Part shown: positions 9,554 through 18,690 of the stretch, piece by piece
How the letters are laid out: each line of letters begins with the position of its first letter
How positions within the stretch are numbered: the first letter of the stretch is position 1
Assembly (NCBI GenBank): GCA_021816455.1
Contig: JAKAXU010000008.1
Coordinates: 1 to 64,000 of the forward strand
DNA length: 64,000 nucleotides
Source of the DNA: Acidobacteriota bacterium
Lineage (GTDB): Bacteria; Acidobacteriota; Terriglobia; Terriglobales; Acidobacteriaceae
Direction of reading: 5' to 3'
Translations under genes and position numbers: made by a program
Notes under the pieces: generated by a model
What the model saw: only the letters and a program-made list of their open reading frames with translations
The model's database searches: none
What the model was told of the DNA's origin: nothing

Positions 9554-10783
9554 CTAGGCTGCCTGCATCGGAATGACCGCACCGAAGGGAGCCTTCTGGC
9601 TTCCGGTTGAAGCCCATAGGACGGGATAAGTGGGAGCGGACGGCGGAAACGAGCCATACAGATCCGTCAGAAAGACGAGGGTCTGCGGCAGAATCCCGTG
9701 CTCATCGAGCCAATCAAAACACGGACCAAATTCGGTGCCGCCGCCTCCCACCGGATTAAGGTGAACCGGTTGGCCGGCTTCGTACGTCTCCACCTTCTGC
9801 ACCTCTGAATCGAAGTAGAGAACATGGACACGCTCCGGTCGCTGGCCTTCGAGAATCGAACGCACCTCGGCCTCGAAGAGCCTCAGTTGCCGCGCGTTCA
9901 CGGAACCCGAGCAGTCAACGGCGATCACCACTTCCCCCACGCCCTCGCGTATTACTCCCGGCAGGTAGACGCCTGCCCAGACATGGCGGCGGTTAGGGCG
10001 CATCCAGCTATAGTCAGCCGGGATCGTATCCGACCAGAGCCGCCGTAGCATCTCCCGCCAGTCAACCGAAGCCTCGGCCGCCCCTTCCAGGGTCCGGTGG
10101 AGGCCGGCAGGAACCTTGCCCGCCTGCCGAGCAACCGTCGTGGCCTGGTTGACCGCCACGTCCCACTCCCTCGCCTGCTCTTCAATAGTTGAGGTTTCCT
10201 CGTCCGGCGGTGGCGCATCCGGTTGCGGTGCGTCTAGGACCTGGCCAATTCCGCCTTCGGTGACGGGAGCGGAAGGTTCGTTTGAATCGCCGCCACCTGA
10301 TGCCTCGTCTTTCGATTCCTCCCCTCCAGGCTCGTCGTCTCCACCCTCATGGCTCGAGTCTTGCTCGGTTTCCGATTCCGATTCAAGGAGGTTGTAGATC
10401 TGCTCCGCGCTCATTCCGCGGAAGCGGTAGTCGATCAGAACCCCATCGGGCAGGCTGAGTCCGGCGTCAACGAGCAACGGATTGATGGCGTAGTCGCAGG
10501 CCTGGTTCCATAGTTTCGGGTCGCGCCCGGACCGGCGCACGTGATGGTGAAGGGCCGGGTGCATGACCTCGTGAGCCAGGGTTCCGGCCAGAGTCGCCGC
10601 GTTCAGGGTTTCAACAAAATCAGGGTTGTAGAAGAGCGACACTCCATCCGTGGCCATCGTTTGAACTGACCGGCACTCGCGCCCCTTCAACCGGAACAGG
10701 AGCGAGCCGAAGAATGGATGGTCCAGGATGAGAGACGTGCGCGCCTTCTGAATGCGGAGTGCGGTTGGCGTCTCATGTCTCAT
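9554..10783 (-). CDS. VWA-like domain protein with metallopeptidase-like N-terminus (DUF2201)
   Basis: A 409-residue protein. The N-terminal putative metallopeptidase region has HEVMHPALHH at residues 71-80 (HExxH plus further His). An acidic Glu/Ser/Asp-rich linker follows at roughly 133-190. The C-terminal VWA-like domain carries a metal-ion site motif DCSGS near residue 288. It overlaps the upstream DUF3150-like gene by ATGA, and a MoxR ATPase heads the operon. MoxR plus VWA pairs act as chaperone-like remodelling systems in other bacteria, and the element-specific target here is unknown. Confidence 0.85.
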   Translation of the reverse strand: MRHETPTALRIQKARTSLILDHPFFGSLLFRLKGRECRSVQTMATDGVSLFYNPDFVETLNAATLAGTLAHEVMHPALHHHVRRSGRDPKLWNQACDYAINPLLVDAGLSLPDGVLIDYRFRGMSAEQIYNLLESESETEQDSSHEGGDDEPGGEESKDEASGGGDSNEPSAPVTEGGIGQVLDAPQPDAPPPDEETSTIEEQAREWDVAVNQATTVARQAGKVPAGLHRTLEGAAEASVDWREMLRRLWSDTIPADYSWMRPNRRHVWAGVYLPGVIREGVGEVVIAVDCSGSVNARQLRLFEAEVRSILEGQRPERVHVLYFDSEVQKVETYEAGQPVHLNPVGGGGTEFGPCFDWLDEHGILPQTLVFLTDLYGSFPPSAPTYPVLWASTGSQKAPFGAVIPMQAA

Positions 10784-11715
10784 GCGGCCGAGGGCGCCTC
10801 CATGTACGCAGACATGCGGTTGAAGATGTCATCGGCGCTCGGGCCTTGAGCGAATTCTCCCGGCTCGCGGCTGCGCAACAGATCATCCATTTCGGCGACG
10901 ATGTTTGCGGCATCGGCGGCAGTCGTAACGCGCAGAAGGTCATGCTTCTTGAGGTCCTGAGCGGAGTAGTTGCAGAGCCGCTCTTTGACCTGATCCGCAA
11001 AGCGGTTCAGGTCAGTGTCGCCGTTCACGTTAAGCCGCGGCAGGATCTCCACCAGGTCTAGAACATTGGTGACCAAGGAGCCGTGGAAGCGCGACTCCGG
11101 CTCGTTAAGCCGGTCGACCATGTGGGCGACCACCTCGCGTAACCGCTTCCAGAGATCTTCGGTTCCGCGCATCAATGATTCGCGGACGTTGGCATCGATC
11201 TCGCGCGAGACCCGCGCCTGCTCCTCGGCCGACATCTGGACGCGGAAGTCAGCGCCGGACGGAATGGGCAGCACTTCGAGTTTGACGCCGAACTTCTTAC
11301 GCAGCTTTTCCGCGGAGGGATAGTCTTCCTCCCGGAAAAGCCCGTTCAACTCCGGCCGCACCTGCTCGATGTACTGCGGATAGACGCGGAGGAAGCTCTC
11401 CACGCCCTGCTCGAAGCCAGCTTCGAACTCGCGCATACGCTCCATGAGATCGAAGTAGAAGTTCGCTGGCAGCAGCCGGAACCCCTCGTCGGACCAGGGA
11501 AGGGTGATCTTGTAGAAGTGCTGCCGGATCTGCCCGGCCAGCGTGCGTAGCTCATCCAGTTTGTCCGCTCCGCGCAGAAGCTGCTTGTTATAGCGGCCTG
11601 CGCCCCGGTGCGCCCCGTGTTGATCCGCGACATCGCGGCTGACCTTGCGGTCGTGTTTCACGGCCGTCCAGATGCTGATGTGGACGGCGGCGAGCATTGC
11701 GCGCTCAGTAATCAT
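10780..11715 (-). CDS. DUF3150-like protein
   Basis: A 311-residue soluble, mainly helical protein. Its N-terminus (HISIWTAVKHDRKVSRDVAD, then RYNKQLL) resembles DUF3150 proteins of phages and mobile elements, recalled by eye. It overlaps both neighbours by ATGA, so it is translationally coupled between the MoxR ATPase and the VWA protein. The three genes probably make one complex, with this protein as a possible adaptor between ATPase and VWA partner. No catalytic motif is visible. Confidence 0.75.
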   Translation of the reverse strand: MITERAMLAAVHISIWTAVKHDRKVSRDVADQHGAHRGAGRYNKQLLRGADKLDELRTLAGQIRQHFYKITLPWSDEGFRLLPANFYFDLMERMREFEAGFEQGVESFLRVYPQYIEQVRPELNGLFREEDYPSAEKLRKKFGVKLEVLPIPSGADFRVQMSAEEQARVSREIDANVRESLMRGTEDLWKRLREVVAHMVDRLNEPESRFHGSLVTNVLDLVEILPRLNVNGDTDLNRFADQVKERLCNYSAQDLKKHDLLRVTTAADAANIVAEMDDLLRSREPGEFAQGPSADDIFNRMSAYMEAPSAA

Positions 11716-12722
11716 TGGATGACCTCCCGGTAATCCACTCCGAAGCGAACGAATTCCGGAGTGTGTGTTATAGCGGTGTCCCGCGCCGCCGCGTCGCGCA
11801 TGGCCATCACCCGCATCTCGGTCGGCATCCGGTCGAGATACGCGATTCCTCTCCCTACCGAGGTGTCGCTCAAGGCCCTGCCCAGGGCGGTAGCAATGGC
11901 GATTTGCGCGGAGGGCTCCGTGGGAAGCGGCGCCGTCGTGGGGTTCAGGAGGATTTCGTCGACCGAAGGCAACTGGCGAAACAGCCGAATGAAAGCCACA
12001 AGTTCCGATGCCGCTGCCGCCCCCACCGTTCCATCCAGGAGCTGCGCCTCAAACTCGCTGGCCCCCGAGAGAAACTGCCTCTTCTGACGACGTGCAATAC
12101 CGCAAAGCACCTGTGAGGCCATCTCCCAGGAACGCGGAGTGGGCCACGCGTTAGCGTCCGACGTCGCGTCCGCCGTATGCAGAAGCTCCGGCTTGAAACG
12201 GAGGAAGGCGATGATCTCAGGCCGGACCATAGCCTTGACCGCCCACCGGCACCAGTCGTCGAGATCCGGTTCAAGGTCCAGATGCACAAACCGATTGCGC
12301 AACGGTCGCGGCATTGCGAAATGAACGCCACGCTCCGATGCTGGATTCCCGGCCGCGATGACCACCCATCCTTCGGGCAGCACATATTCCCCCAGTTTGC
12401 GGTCCAGCACCAGTTGATAACAGCCCGCCTGTGTCATCTGGGGCGCAGAGGTCAATTCATCAAGAAAGAGAATGCCTTTGCCTGTGGTGGGAAGAAACTT
12501 GGGTGGGACCCATTCGGTCTGGTCTTCGGCGATTCGGGGCAGTCCTCGGAGATCGACCGGGTCAAGCTGCACGGCGCGCACGTCGAGAAAGTCGTAGTCC
12601 AAATCATCAGCGACCTGAGCGACGATCTGTGACTTCCCAACGCCGCACGCGCCCCAGATGTGCAGGGGTACACGTTCGCCGATCAGCGCATTAAGCGCCT
12701 CATAAAGTTTTGATGGTTTCAT
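11712..12722 (-). CDS. MoxR-type AAA+ ATPase
   Basis: A 336-residue AAA+ ATPase. Walker A GACGVGKS is at residues 24-31, Walker B GILFLDELTSAP follows near 85-96, and sensor 1 is IAAGNPA. The early insertion of a P-D-RGLP segment after Walker A is typical of the MoxR branch. It is the first gene of the MoxR-DUF3150-VWA operon and overlaps the next by ATGA. A TTGACT-like -35 sequence lies upstream, but its -10 is weak. Likely powers remodelling of an unidentified substrate. Confidence 0.88.
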   Translation of the reverse strand: MKPSKLYEALNALIGERVPLHIWGACGVGKSQIVAQVADDLDYDFLDVRAVQLDPVDLRGLPRIAEDQTEWVPPKFLPTTGKGILFLDELTSAPQMTQAGCYQLVLDRKLGEYVLPEGWVVIAAGNPASERGVHFAMPRPLRNRFVHLDLEPDLDDWCRWAVKAMVRPEIIAFLRFKPELLHTADATSDANAWPTPRSWEMASQVLCGIARRQKRQFLSGASEFEAQLLDGTVGAAAASELVAFIRLFRQLPSVDEILLNPTTAPLPTEPSAQIAIATALGRALSDTSVGRGIAYLDRMPTEMRVMAMRDAAARDTAITHTPEFVRFGVDYREVIQ

Positions 12723-13026
12723 GGAGTATCCTCGCTTGGTTGGAAAAGTGCCGGGGTGAACTTCTAGTCAAGTACGATAAGGTTGGTTTTGGAGCGATTT
12801 CGGCACGTCTCGGCCGCCAAACGGGTGCTCTGTTTTATCGTGGGCAAAACCCATCGGCTTAAGCGCCAGAGTTCGGGAACTTCTGATAGCGGCGGTTATT
12901 CCAACCTCGGAATAGCCGTCGGCGGCGTGAGCGATAAGTTTCAGAGGACAATAGGTTCGTGACTCCTAAAGCTGATCCCAGTTTTGCAATGCGGCGATCG
13001 ACCAACGAGTACTACCCTGTTAATTG
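12723..13026. other. Divergent intergenic region
   Basis: About 300 bases between the minus-strand MoxR operon and the plus-strand nuclease gene. It must hold promoters for both. On the minus strand TTGACT occurs about 50 bases before the MoxR start, with no strong -10 box. I see no convincing repeat, RNA gene or additional ORF. Confidence 0.4.
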
Positions 13027-16000
13027 ATGGATCCCGAAGAGCTAATCGAATTGCGCGCAATGTTCTCCGCATCGAATGTGACCGTCGCTGACATCGCGGG
13101 GGAGCAGCAGGCGATTGTCGGCGAAGTCGCGAAGATGGACCGAGTGACCATCGTTGCCACGGTCGGATCGATGCTGGCTTCGCCATCGCTTCAAGCGAAT
13201 GCTTATCGTCTCGGAGCATTGCTTTACATCTCGATGGCACACGCCCTTGGACGACAGAATCCTTGGTCGGCTCTCATTCAAAATGCGTTCACGTCTCTGG
13301 GAAATGGGATATGCGGCCGTCTAGAGGACCCCGCCGAAGACCTTTTCAGCACGTCTGTTCATTGTCGTCAAGGGAACTTCACAGTGTTCGAAGGCTTACG
13401 CGAGTCTAACGGATTCTACCTCCAACGTGTCCTAGACGTGATTGAAGAGATGCCAGAGGAAGAGCCGTTCGCGAGCTTCCGTCGCTCGGTCTTCGCTTTG
13501 CTCACTCTGTCGGATGCTGTTGCCCAACGGGCTGGCGTTTCACCATTCATCGTAGGCGAGATCGTGCCCCATGCAGATCTTCCGAAAGAGATTGCCGAGA
13601 CGCTCGTGTCGATGCCTCGATGGGTGCTCTTTAGTGCAAATGATCCAGAAGTCAGGCGCATTAGCCTCGACGACCTCCAACCATTTTCATTCAAGATGCC
13701 GGAAAGTGAATTGTTGGGCCAATCGTTAGGTCATACCTCGTTGGAACGATACCCGGTGCTTCAATTCGGGGATCTGATCTGCCTGGCTCTGCCAACAGCC
13801 GTGGGATCTGCTGTGACCCGATACATCCTTGAGATGGCCGCTTCTCTTGGCGTGACGGCAAAGTTTGAGCTGGAACTGGCGCGAGGTTACTGGGAACTGT
13901 TGGCTTCGGCGCGGCTGATTCCACCGACTCACGCGATTCGTGCTGATCTCCAAGCTCCGGGGGACCGGTATGTCCAGTCCGTGCTGCACGAGGTCGACCC
14001 CGGAAGATTTCTTAATTTGATTCTTCTGCATGAACCTCTCGAAGACCTTGAACTCACGGGGTTCATAGAAATTTCTCCTGCTGCGATGGAACTATCCCAT
14101 CGGGCAATGGAGCAGGTCGTCAAAGGTGCGGAGATCGCGGCGCGGCAGATCGGGTTCCGAGAAGGCATCGCATTGGTGATCGACTGTGGACTGGGAAGAG
14201 CGTCTATTTTTGTGGGCGAGAGCGCACCCAAGAATTGGAGGATCCAATACATTTCGGTTCCTGATGCCCTTACAATGGCGTGGATGGAAGGTTTCAGCGC
14301 AATCGACATCTGGAGAATCCTTGATTCGAAAGCGGTGATCGACTCCGCGGGGATTTCTCTTTCGAACTCGAATGGCCTGTTGAACCTGCTTGCCTGGGCA
14401 AATGATCTGAAGGGGCATCTCGTTCCGCACGGAGAGATTCCTGAGAGCTTCAGAGATGCGAGTTCTAAGAGGCTCATCTCTGTGCAGCAGAATGCACTTC
14501 TCGAGTTGCGCAGATCCGTGCAAACGAAGCACCATGCTGTCGCAGCTTTGAATGAAAACAATGTCTTCAGACAGGTACGACGGATTGGAGATTCGACCTT
14601 TAAGGACGATGAGGACGCTCCCCTCTATATCGACGAGCACGCTCTTCATGATGGCCAGCTGAAAGCCGTGTATATCACCGCAAAGCGATTTTGGTGGGCG
14701 GAGATTCAGTACGAGAATAACGCGCAAAGGCACGACATCTTCGAACATTGGAGGATGTTGTACGGCTGGCTGCAAAGAGCGGCTCCAGTTCTCGAGGAGG
14801 CTTTTGCGGACCTGCTTCCTACAGTAGTCACCTTCAAGCTTCATTTTCAGAGAATTATCGGGGTTACAACCGAACGAATGGCTGTACCATCCGATGCCGA
14901 GCTAAAAGCAGCCTTCGAAACATCTGTCGACCATACGCGCGGAGTCATCACCATCAAAATCGGGGATGCTTTTGACAGCGCACTGGGCAGTTCCGAGAAC
15001 ATCGCTGAGCGACGACTTGTCGAAGCGCTCGCCTTTGGAACCTCGGAACTCGTCAGAACTCCGCTAGAGGCTGCAAGGGCATCGGAAATTGTGAAAAAGA
15101 TATGTCCTTCTCCTCATGCTCGCGGTCGACATCTCATTCAAGCACAGAATTTTCGCGACATGATTCGGGGCGCATCCGGTAAACCAGTGACCATCCATCT
15201 GATGGACGACGCGATGTCAAGAGTCGGACTTGCGTTCCGAGTGCGGCAAGGTGTGGGCAGCGAGGTAACGGGAACGAACGAATGTACAGCCTTCCTGAAC
15301 CGCGCTTGCCAATACGTGCTCGAGGAACTCTGCGCACTTCTCAGGTCATTCGACCGGCGCAAGTTCATCGAATTGGTGCTTGGGAACCACGAATCAGCAG
15401 CCATAAACCGAGAGTGGTGGCGTCGAACAGCGCATGCCGTAATTGGTCTCCACGGCGAGAGTGCAGTTGACGTGATCGCTGAACACGTTGCTGAGATGAA
15501 TGCATGTTCGGTCGCTTCACGGATTCTGATTGAAGCTGCACTTTGCGAGTGTCCAGTTGAAGGGGGAGCGATTCCAGGTGAACTCGACCTTTCTCGCGCG
15601 ATGGCGAAGGCCATTTTCGTATTTCATGTTGGAGGCTGGTCCGATGCGGTTCACTGGGGTGCGATCGCACCGCGAGTAAAGATTACTCCACTCGGCGACA
15701 TTCACATCGACCATACCTTCATGCATACGATTTATGAATCTTTCGTACAGAGCGGGGGAGAGCGTGAAGTTCGTCGAGCAGTCGAGACTTATGAGCGCGC
15801 ATATGCCGAACCTCCAGTGGTACCTTCGGTAGCGGAGATAATTGATGCGCGTTTCTTGCACGCATGGGAAGAAGAGTATGGCGTCTCCGTCGACATTCTC
15901 AGACGGTTCATTGATGAACTGGAGAGGATCGGTGTTGAGCTCGACTCTCTGTGGTTTGAGCGCCGTAAGTCCGAACTCGTTGCCATGCTTGCGGACCTGG

Positions 16001-16788
16001 GGAGCGTACCATCAGAAGACGCCGCGTTGACCATCGATTTGCTTACATTGCCAGTTCGAGCGCAATGGATGTCAGCTCCAGCCGGATTTCGAGATAAGGA
16101 CTGGCATCCCTGGAGGTTCCGCCGCCGCCTTTCATTAGTGCGCAGGCCGTTGATTCAGCTTGAAGATGATCACGACCCGAGGATACTTGTTGCGCCGGCA
16201 CTGGTTCGTGAAGCACTCTACATTCTGCTCCGCTCTTTTCATGACGGCGAAACTCCCAACTGGCAAGTCGCATCGATGGAAATGCGGAAGTGGATGGGGC
16301 ACTCGAACAATATCGAGCGAGCTGCCTTCAACAAGGAGGTCGCTTCGAAGTTAGAGGAGTTCGGTTGGAGATCCGAGCCAGACTATAAGATCACGAAGCT
16401 CCTTGGTTTGTCGCTCGACCGAGATTACGGAGACGTCGACGCCTTGGCTTGGGATCCTAAGACTGGGCGAGTCCTCGCAATCGAATGCAAAGACCTTCAT
16501 TTCCATAAGACCCTCGGTGAGGTAGCGGAGCAGCTAAGCGACTTCCGAGGAGTTATAAAACCCGATGGTTCACGCGACCTTCTTCGCAAACATCTCGATC
16601 GAATCGCCGTCATGGAGAAGAACAGGGCGCTCATCTCTTCACGGCTCGGGTTTCATTCGACGTTCGATCTGCAAGGTTATATCGTCTTCAGAAATCCCGT
16701 TCCGATGCAATTCGCGTGGGAAGAAATGAAGGAGAAGATCAAATTGTTGATCTTTGATCAGTTGGAGAGTTTGCAGATCTCAATGTGA
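13027..16788 (+). CDS. 1253-residue protein with C-terminal PD-(D/E)XK nuclease site
   Basis: Start at the ATG at 13027 (a TTG codon precedes it). The first 1100 residues are helical, of unknown fold, without helicase or ATPase motifs or membrane segments. Near the C-terminus, D1138 in GDVDALAW and E1153/K1155 in VLAIECKDL form the D...ExK core of a restriction-type nuclease, followed by a helix with a conserved-looking EQLSDFRG. It is a single plus-strand gene between minus-strand operons, as expected for cargo. A solitary large nuclease on a mobile element suggests anti-phage or anti-plasmid defence, which is inference. Other options are a DNA-repair protein or an effector. Confidence 0.8.
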   Translation: MDPEELIELRAMFSASNVTVADIAGEQQAIVGEVAKMDRVTIVATVGSMLASPSLQANAYRLGALLYISMAHALGRQNPWSALIQNAFTSLGNGICGRLEDPAEDLFSTSVHCRQGNFTVFEGLRESNGFYLQRVLDVIEEMPEEEPFASFRRSVFALLTLSDAVAQRAGVSPFIVGEIVPHADLPKEIAETLVSMPRWVLFSANDPEVRRISLDDLQPFSFKMPESELLGQSLGHTSLERYPVLQFGDLICLALPTAVGSAVTRYILEMAASLGVTAKFELELARGYWELLASARLIPPTHAIRADLQAPGDRYVQSVLHEVDPGRFLNLILLHEPLEDLELTGFIEISPAAMELSHRAMEQVVKGAEIAARQIGFREGIALVIDCGLGRASIFVGESAPKNWRIQYISVPDALTMAWMEGFSAIDIWRILDSKAVIDSAGISLSNSNGLLNLLAWANDLKGHLVPHGEIPESFRDASSKRLISVQQNALLELRRSVQTKHHAVAALNENNVFRQVRRIGDSTFKDDEDAPLYIDEHALHDGQLKAVYITAKRFWWAEIQYENNAQRHDIFEHWRMLYGWLQRAAPVLEEAFADLLPTVVTFKLHFQRIIGVTTERMAVPSDAELKAAFETSVDHTRGVITIKIGDAFDSALGSSENIAERRLVEALAFGTSELVRTPLEAARASEIVKKICPSPHARGRHLIQAQNFRDMIRGASGKPVTIHLMDDAMSRVGLAFRVRQGVGSEVTGTNECTAFLNRACQYVLEELCALLRSFDRRKFIELVLGNHESAAINREWWRRTAHAVIGLHGESAVDVIAEHVAEMNACSVASRILIEAALCECPVEGGAIPGELDLSRAMAKAIFVFHVGGWSDAVHWGAIAPRVKITPLGDIHIDHTFMHTIYESFVQSGGEREVRRAVETYERAYAEPPVVPSVAEIIDARFLHAWEEEYGVSVDILRRFIDELERIGVELDSLWFERRKSELVAMLADLGSVPSEDAALTIDLLTLPVRAQWMSAPAGFRDKDWHPWRFRRRLSLVRRPLIQLEDDHDPRILVAPALVREALYILLRSFHDGETPNWQVASMEMRKWMGHSNNIERAAFNKEVASKLEEFGWRSEPDYKITKLLGLSLDRDYGDVDALAWDPKTGRVLAIECKDLHFHKTLGEVAEQLSDFRGVIKPDGSRDLLRKHLDRIAVMEKNRALISSRLGFHSTFDLQGYIVFRNPVPMQFAWEEMKEKIKLLIFDQLESLQISM

Positions 16789-16957
16789 CGACGCGTGGCC
16801 GCAATTTCTGGGGCACATGAATCAACCGAGGGTGCCTCGGTCCCTCGCACCTAAGGGGACTCCGGATGACAGAAGGCTCGACGAGGCGCTGGTCAACGCG
16901 GTTTCGATGAAAGCAGTTGCCGAAGAACGGAAAGGCTAGCTGGACTAGGATTGGCGC

Positions 16958-17506
16958 TTACGCGGCCTCGTCAAAGTCGTCGGATTCATCCTTTGGCTCG
17001 TCTTCGGCGGCTTCGGCAAGAATCTCTTCATCCTCATCCGCATCTGGTGCAGGGACGGAAGCCGCCGCTGGCGCCGGTCCCGTATCAAACAAGCTGGCAT
17101 TATGAGCCTCTTGTTTCTTCGGTTCGGAGGGCCTGGGCGCTTGGTCAGAGGGCTTCGTTGTCTCAACCGCCGACGCCTCTGTCTTGGCCGTCGCGGTCTT
17201 CGCTGCTGTCTTCGATCGGGCTTCCGCTTTTGCGGCCTTGGCTGCCGCCGCCATCTGGTCCTTGGCGGTTTCAAGCGTGTTTCTCAGTTCGAGATGGGCA
17301 CCAACAAACTCGACCAGCGCGGAAGGCAACTGGGCGTCCAATTCTTCCGCCGTGCCGGCCACGCTAAGCGAAGTGGTAAGCGCATCGTTGTCGCTTTCGT
17401 TGAGCTTGCGGGGAATGACGTTGACGCGGATAGCGTCGTCCTCCAAACGCGTCAGGATCATGACGACGGTCCTCTGCCGAAGCAGCGGGCCCAGTTCTTT
17501 GAACAT
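16958..17506 (-). CDS. PRTRC system protein E
   Basis: A 182-residue protein with a strong ribosome site (AGGAAGG) before the ATG at 17506. The compact N-terminal 85 residues match PRTRC-E (FKELGPLL, then VMILTR and VNVIPRKL). The rest is a low-complexity Ala/Lys/Glu/Pro tail ending in an acidic patch, probably disordered. PRTRC stands for ParB-related, ThiF-related cassette, a conserved set of genes on plasmids and ICEs whose molecular function is unknown. This is the most distal cassette gene, downstream of the ThiF gene. Confidence 0.85.
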   Translation of the reverse strand: MFKELGPLLRQRTVVMILTRLEDDAIRVNVIPRKLNESDNDALTTSLSVAGTAEELDAQLPSALVEFVGAHLELRNTLETAKDQMAAAAKAAKAEARSKTAAKTATAKTEASAVETTKPSDQAPRPSEPKKQEAHNASLFDTGPAPAAASVPAPDADEDEEILAEAAEDEPKDESDDFDEAA

Positions 17507-17550
17507 GGATTCACCTTCCTGTGAGAATGAAACTTTCGATTGGATGGTTA

Positions 17551-17841
17551 TTACTCGGGGTCGTCCCAGCGCTCGGTGTATCTCGCTCCAAGAACAAGGG
17601 ACTTGGCATATGCCTCACTGTCGTTTTCTTTCTTCCACAACAGTGAGTAGACCGTGTTTACGGCCGCTTTCATGATCCCTTTCAGCTCATCATCGGAGAT
17701 GCGGGAATATGCGCTGTCGCCACTGCATGTCGGACAGACCTTTCCCGCATGCAGATTCTCGATGGGGCCATTTCGGAAAGCCAGCGCAACGATCATCTTG
17801 GCTTCGAGAGCCAGCACAGGGTCGATGGAAGATTTCTTCAT
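17551..17841 (-). CDS. Small protein in the PRTRC cassette
   Basis: A 96-residue protein with AGGTGG before the ATG at 17841. It has one CPTCSG pair but no second Cys pair, and the remainder is helical. It lies 21 bases after the ThiF gene and before protein E, in the same direction, so it is probably cotranscribed. I do not recognise it as one of the named PRTRC proteins. Function unknown. Confidence 0.7.
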   Translation of the reverse strand: MKKSSIDPVLALEAKMIVALAFRNGPIENLHAGKVCPTCSGDSAYSRISDDELKGIMKAAVNTVYSLLWKKENDSEAYAKSLVLGARYTERWDDPE

Positions 17842-17862
17842 GGTCCACCTGTATGCGAGACA

Positions 17863-18690
17863 TTATCTCAGCTTCTTGCGTGCGGCCGATGACGTTGTGC
17901 GCGTGCGCTTCTGAATCCTTTTCCAAACATCGGGATCGACGCCCAATACACTCATGCGACCTGTTGAAGCGTTGTAAAAGGCCCCGTGATGGGTGAGAGC
18001 GCCGTAGCGAAAGAGTCTCGCCAGCATAGCGAGTGCGCTTGTCGCCAACACCTGGTTGATGAATGGCTCCTGCCGTTCAAGCGCCTGCGCCGCACTGCAA
18101 CTGGGCAGTGGGTCCTCGCCTGCTTCCGTATTCACGATCTCTGGATAGAGTTCCGCAACTGTTCTGAGCCGGACCGCGCTGCGATGGTTTGCGGCGTTCA
18201 ACGGCTGGCCGAGCACATACTGCCCGCTGCTTGCGTTGTTACCGAGGTCGAGCCAGTAGACAGTGCTGTCATTCGCTCGGGTGACCGCGGACAGGATGGC
18301 CTGCCGCGCCGCCCGTGTATCGACACAGCCAATAACCAGGTGAGGACCTGCCGAATTGCTTCTCAGAGAATCCTTGTGAAAGTGCTCCGGGTGCGCCTGC
18401 CATCTCAGACCCCAGAAGAGATTGACGCGGTTGATCAGGACCACGGCCTTGTTCAGTCCGACATCGGCCGACGCGAACGGCTGGCGGACGCAGTTGGTAT
18501 CTGACACCTGATCTCCATCCGCCAGCATCACGTGGAGACCTCCAGCATGGCCCCACACCTTCATCGCCTGGTGGAGATAAGGCAGGCCCAGCAACACCGC
18601 GCTGCCATTGCCTCCCGCGCCGACAATCAGCACGCGGAGCGGCTGCCCTCTGCGGCACAAAGATTTCGGAAGAGCGTGTTCAGTGATCAT
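17863..18690 (-). CDS. PRTRC system ThiF-family protein
   Basis: A 275-residue E1-like (ThiF/MoeB) adenylyltransferase-fold protein. The nucleotide-binding GAGGNG loop is at residues 24-29, followed by an aspartate-ended strand (VMLADGD) and the conserved NCVRQPF segment of the PRTRC ThiF subfamily. The start at 18690 overlaps the end of PRTRC-B by 11 bases. The family activates C-terminal carboxylates of ubiquitin-like proteins in other pathways. Its role in PRTRC cassettes is not known. A small partner with a Gly-Gly tail was not seen here. Confidence 0.88.
   Translation of the reverse strand: MITEHALPKSLCRRGQPLRVLIVGAGGNGSAVLLGLPYLHQAMKVWGHAGGLHVMLADGDQVSDTNCVRQPFASADVGLNKAVVLINRVNLFWGLRWQAHPEHFHKDSLRSNSAGPHLVIGCVDTRAARQAILSAVTRANDSTVYWLDLGNNASSGQYVLGQPLNAANHRSAVRLRTVAELYPEIVNTEAGEDPLPSCSAAQALERQEPFINQVLATSALAMLARLFRYGALTHHGAFYNASTGRMSVLGVDPDVWKRIQKRTRTTSSAARKKLR
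18680..18690 (-). other. Gene overlap PRTRC-B / ThiF
   Basis: Eleven bases are shared between the end of PRTRC-B and the start of the ThiF gene in different frames, supporting translational coupling in the cassette. Confidence 0.6.

Noticed and set aside
14092-14844. Long antisense frames across the large nuclease gene
   Set aside because: High-GC third positions create open antisense frames; no ribosome sites or recognisable motifs.
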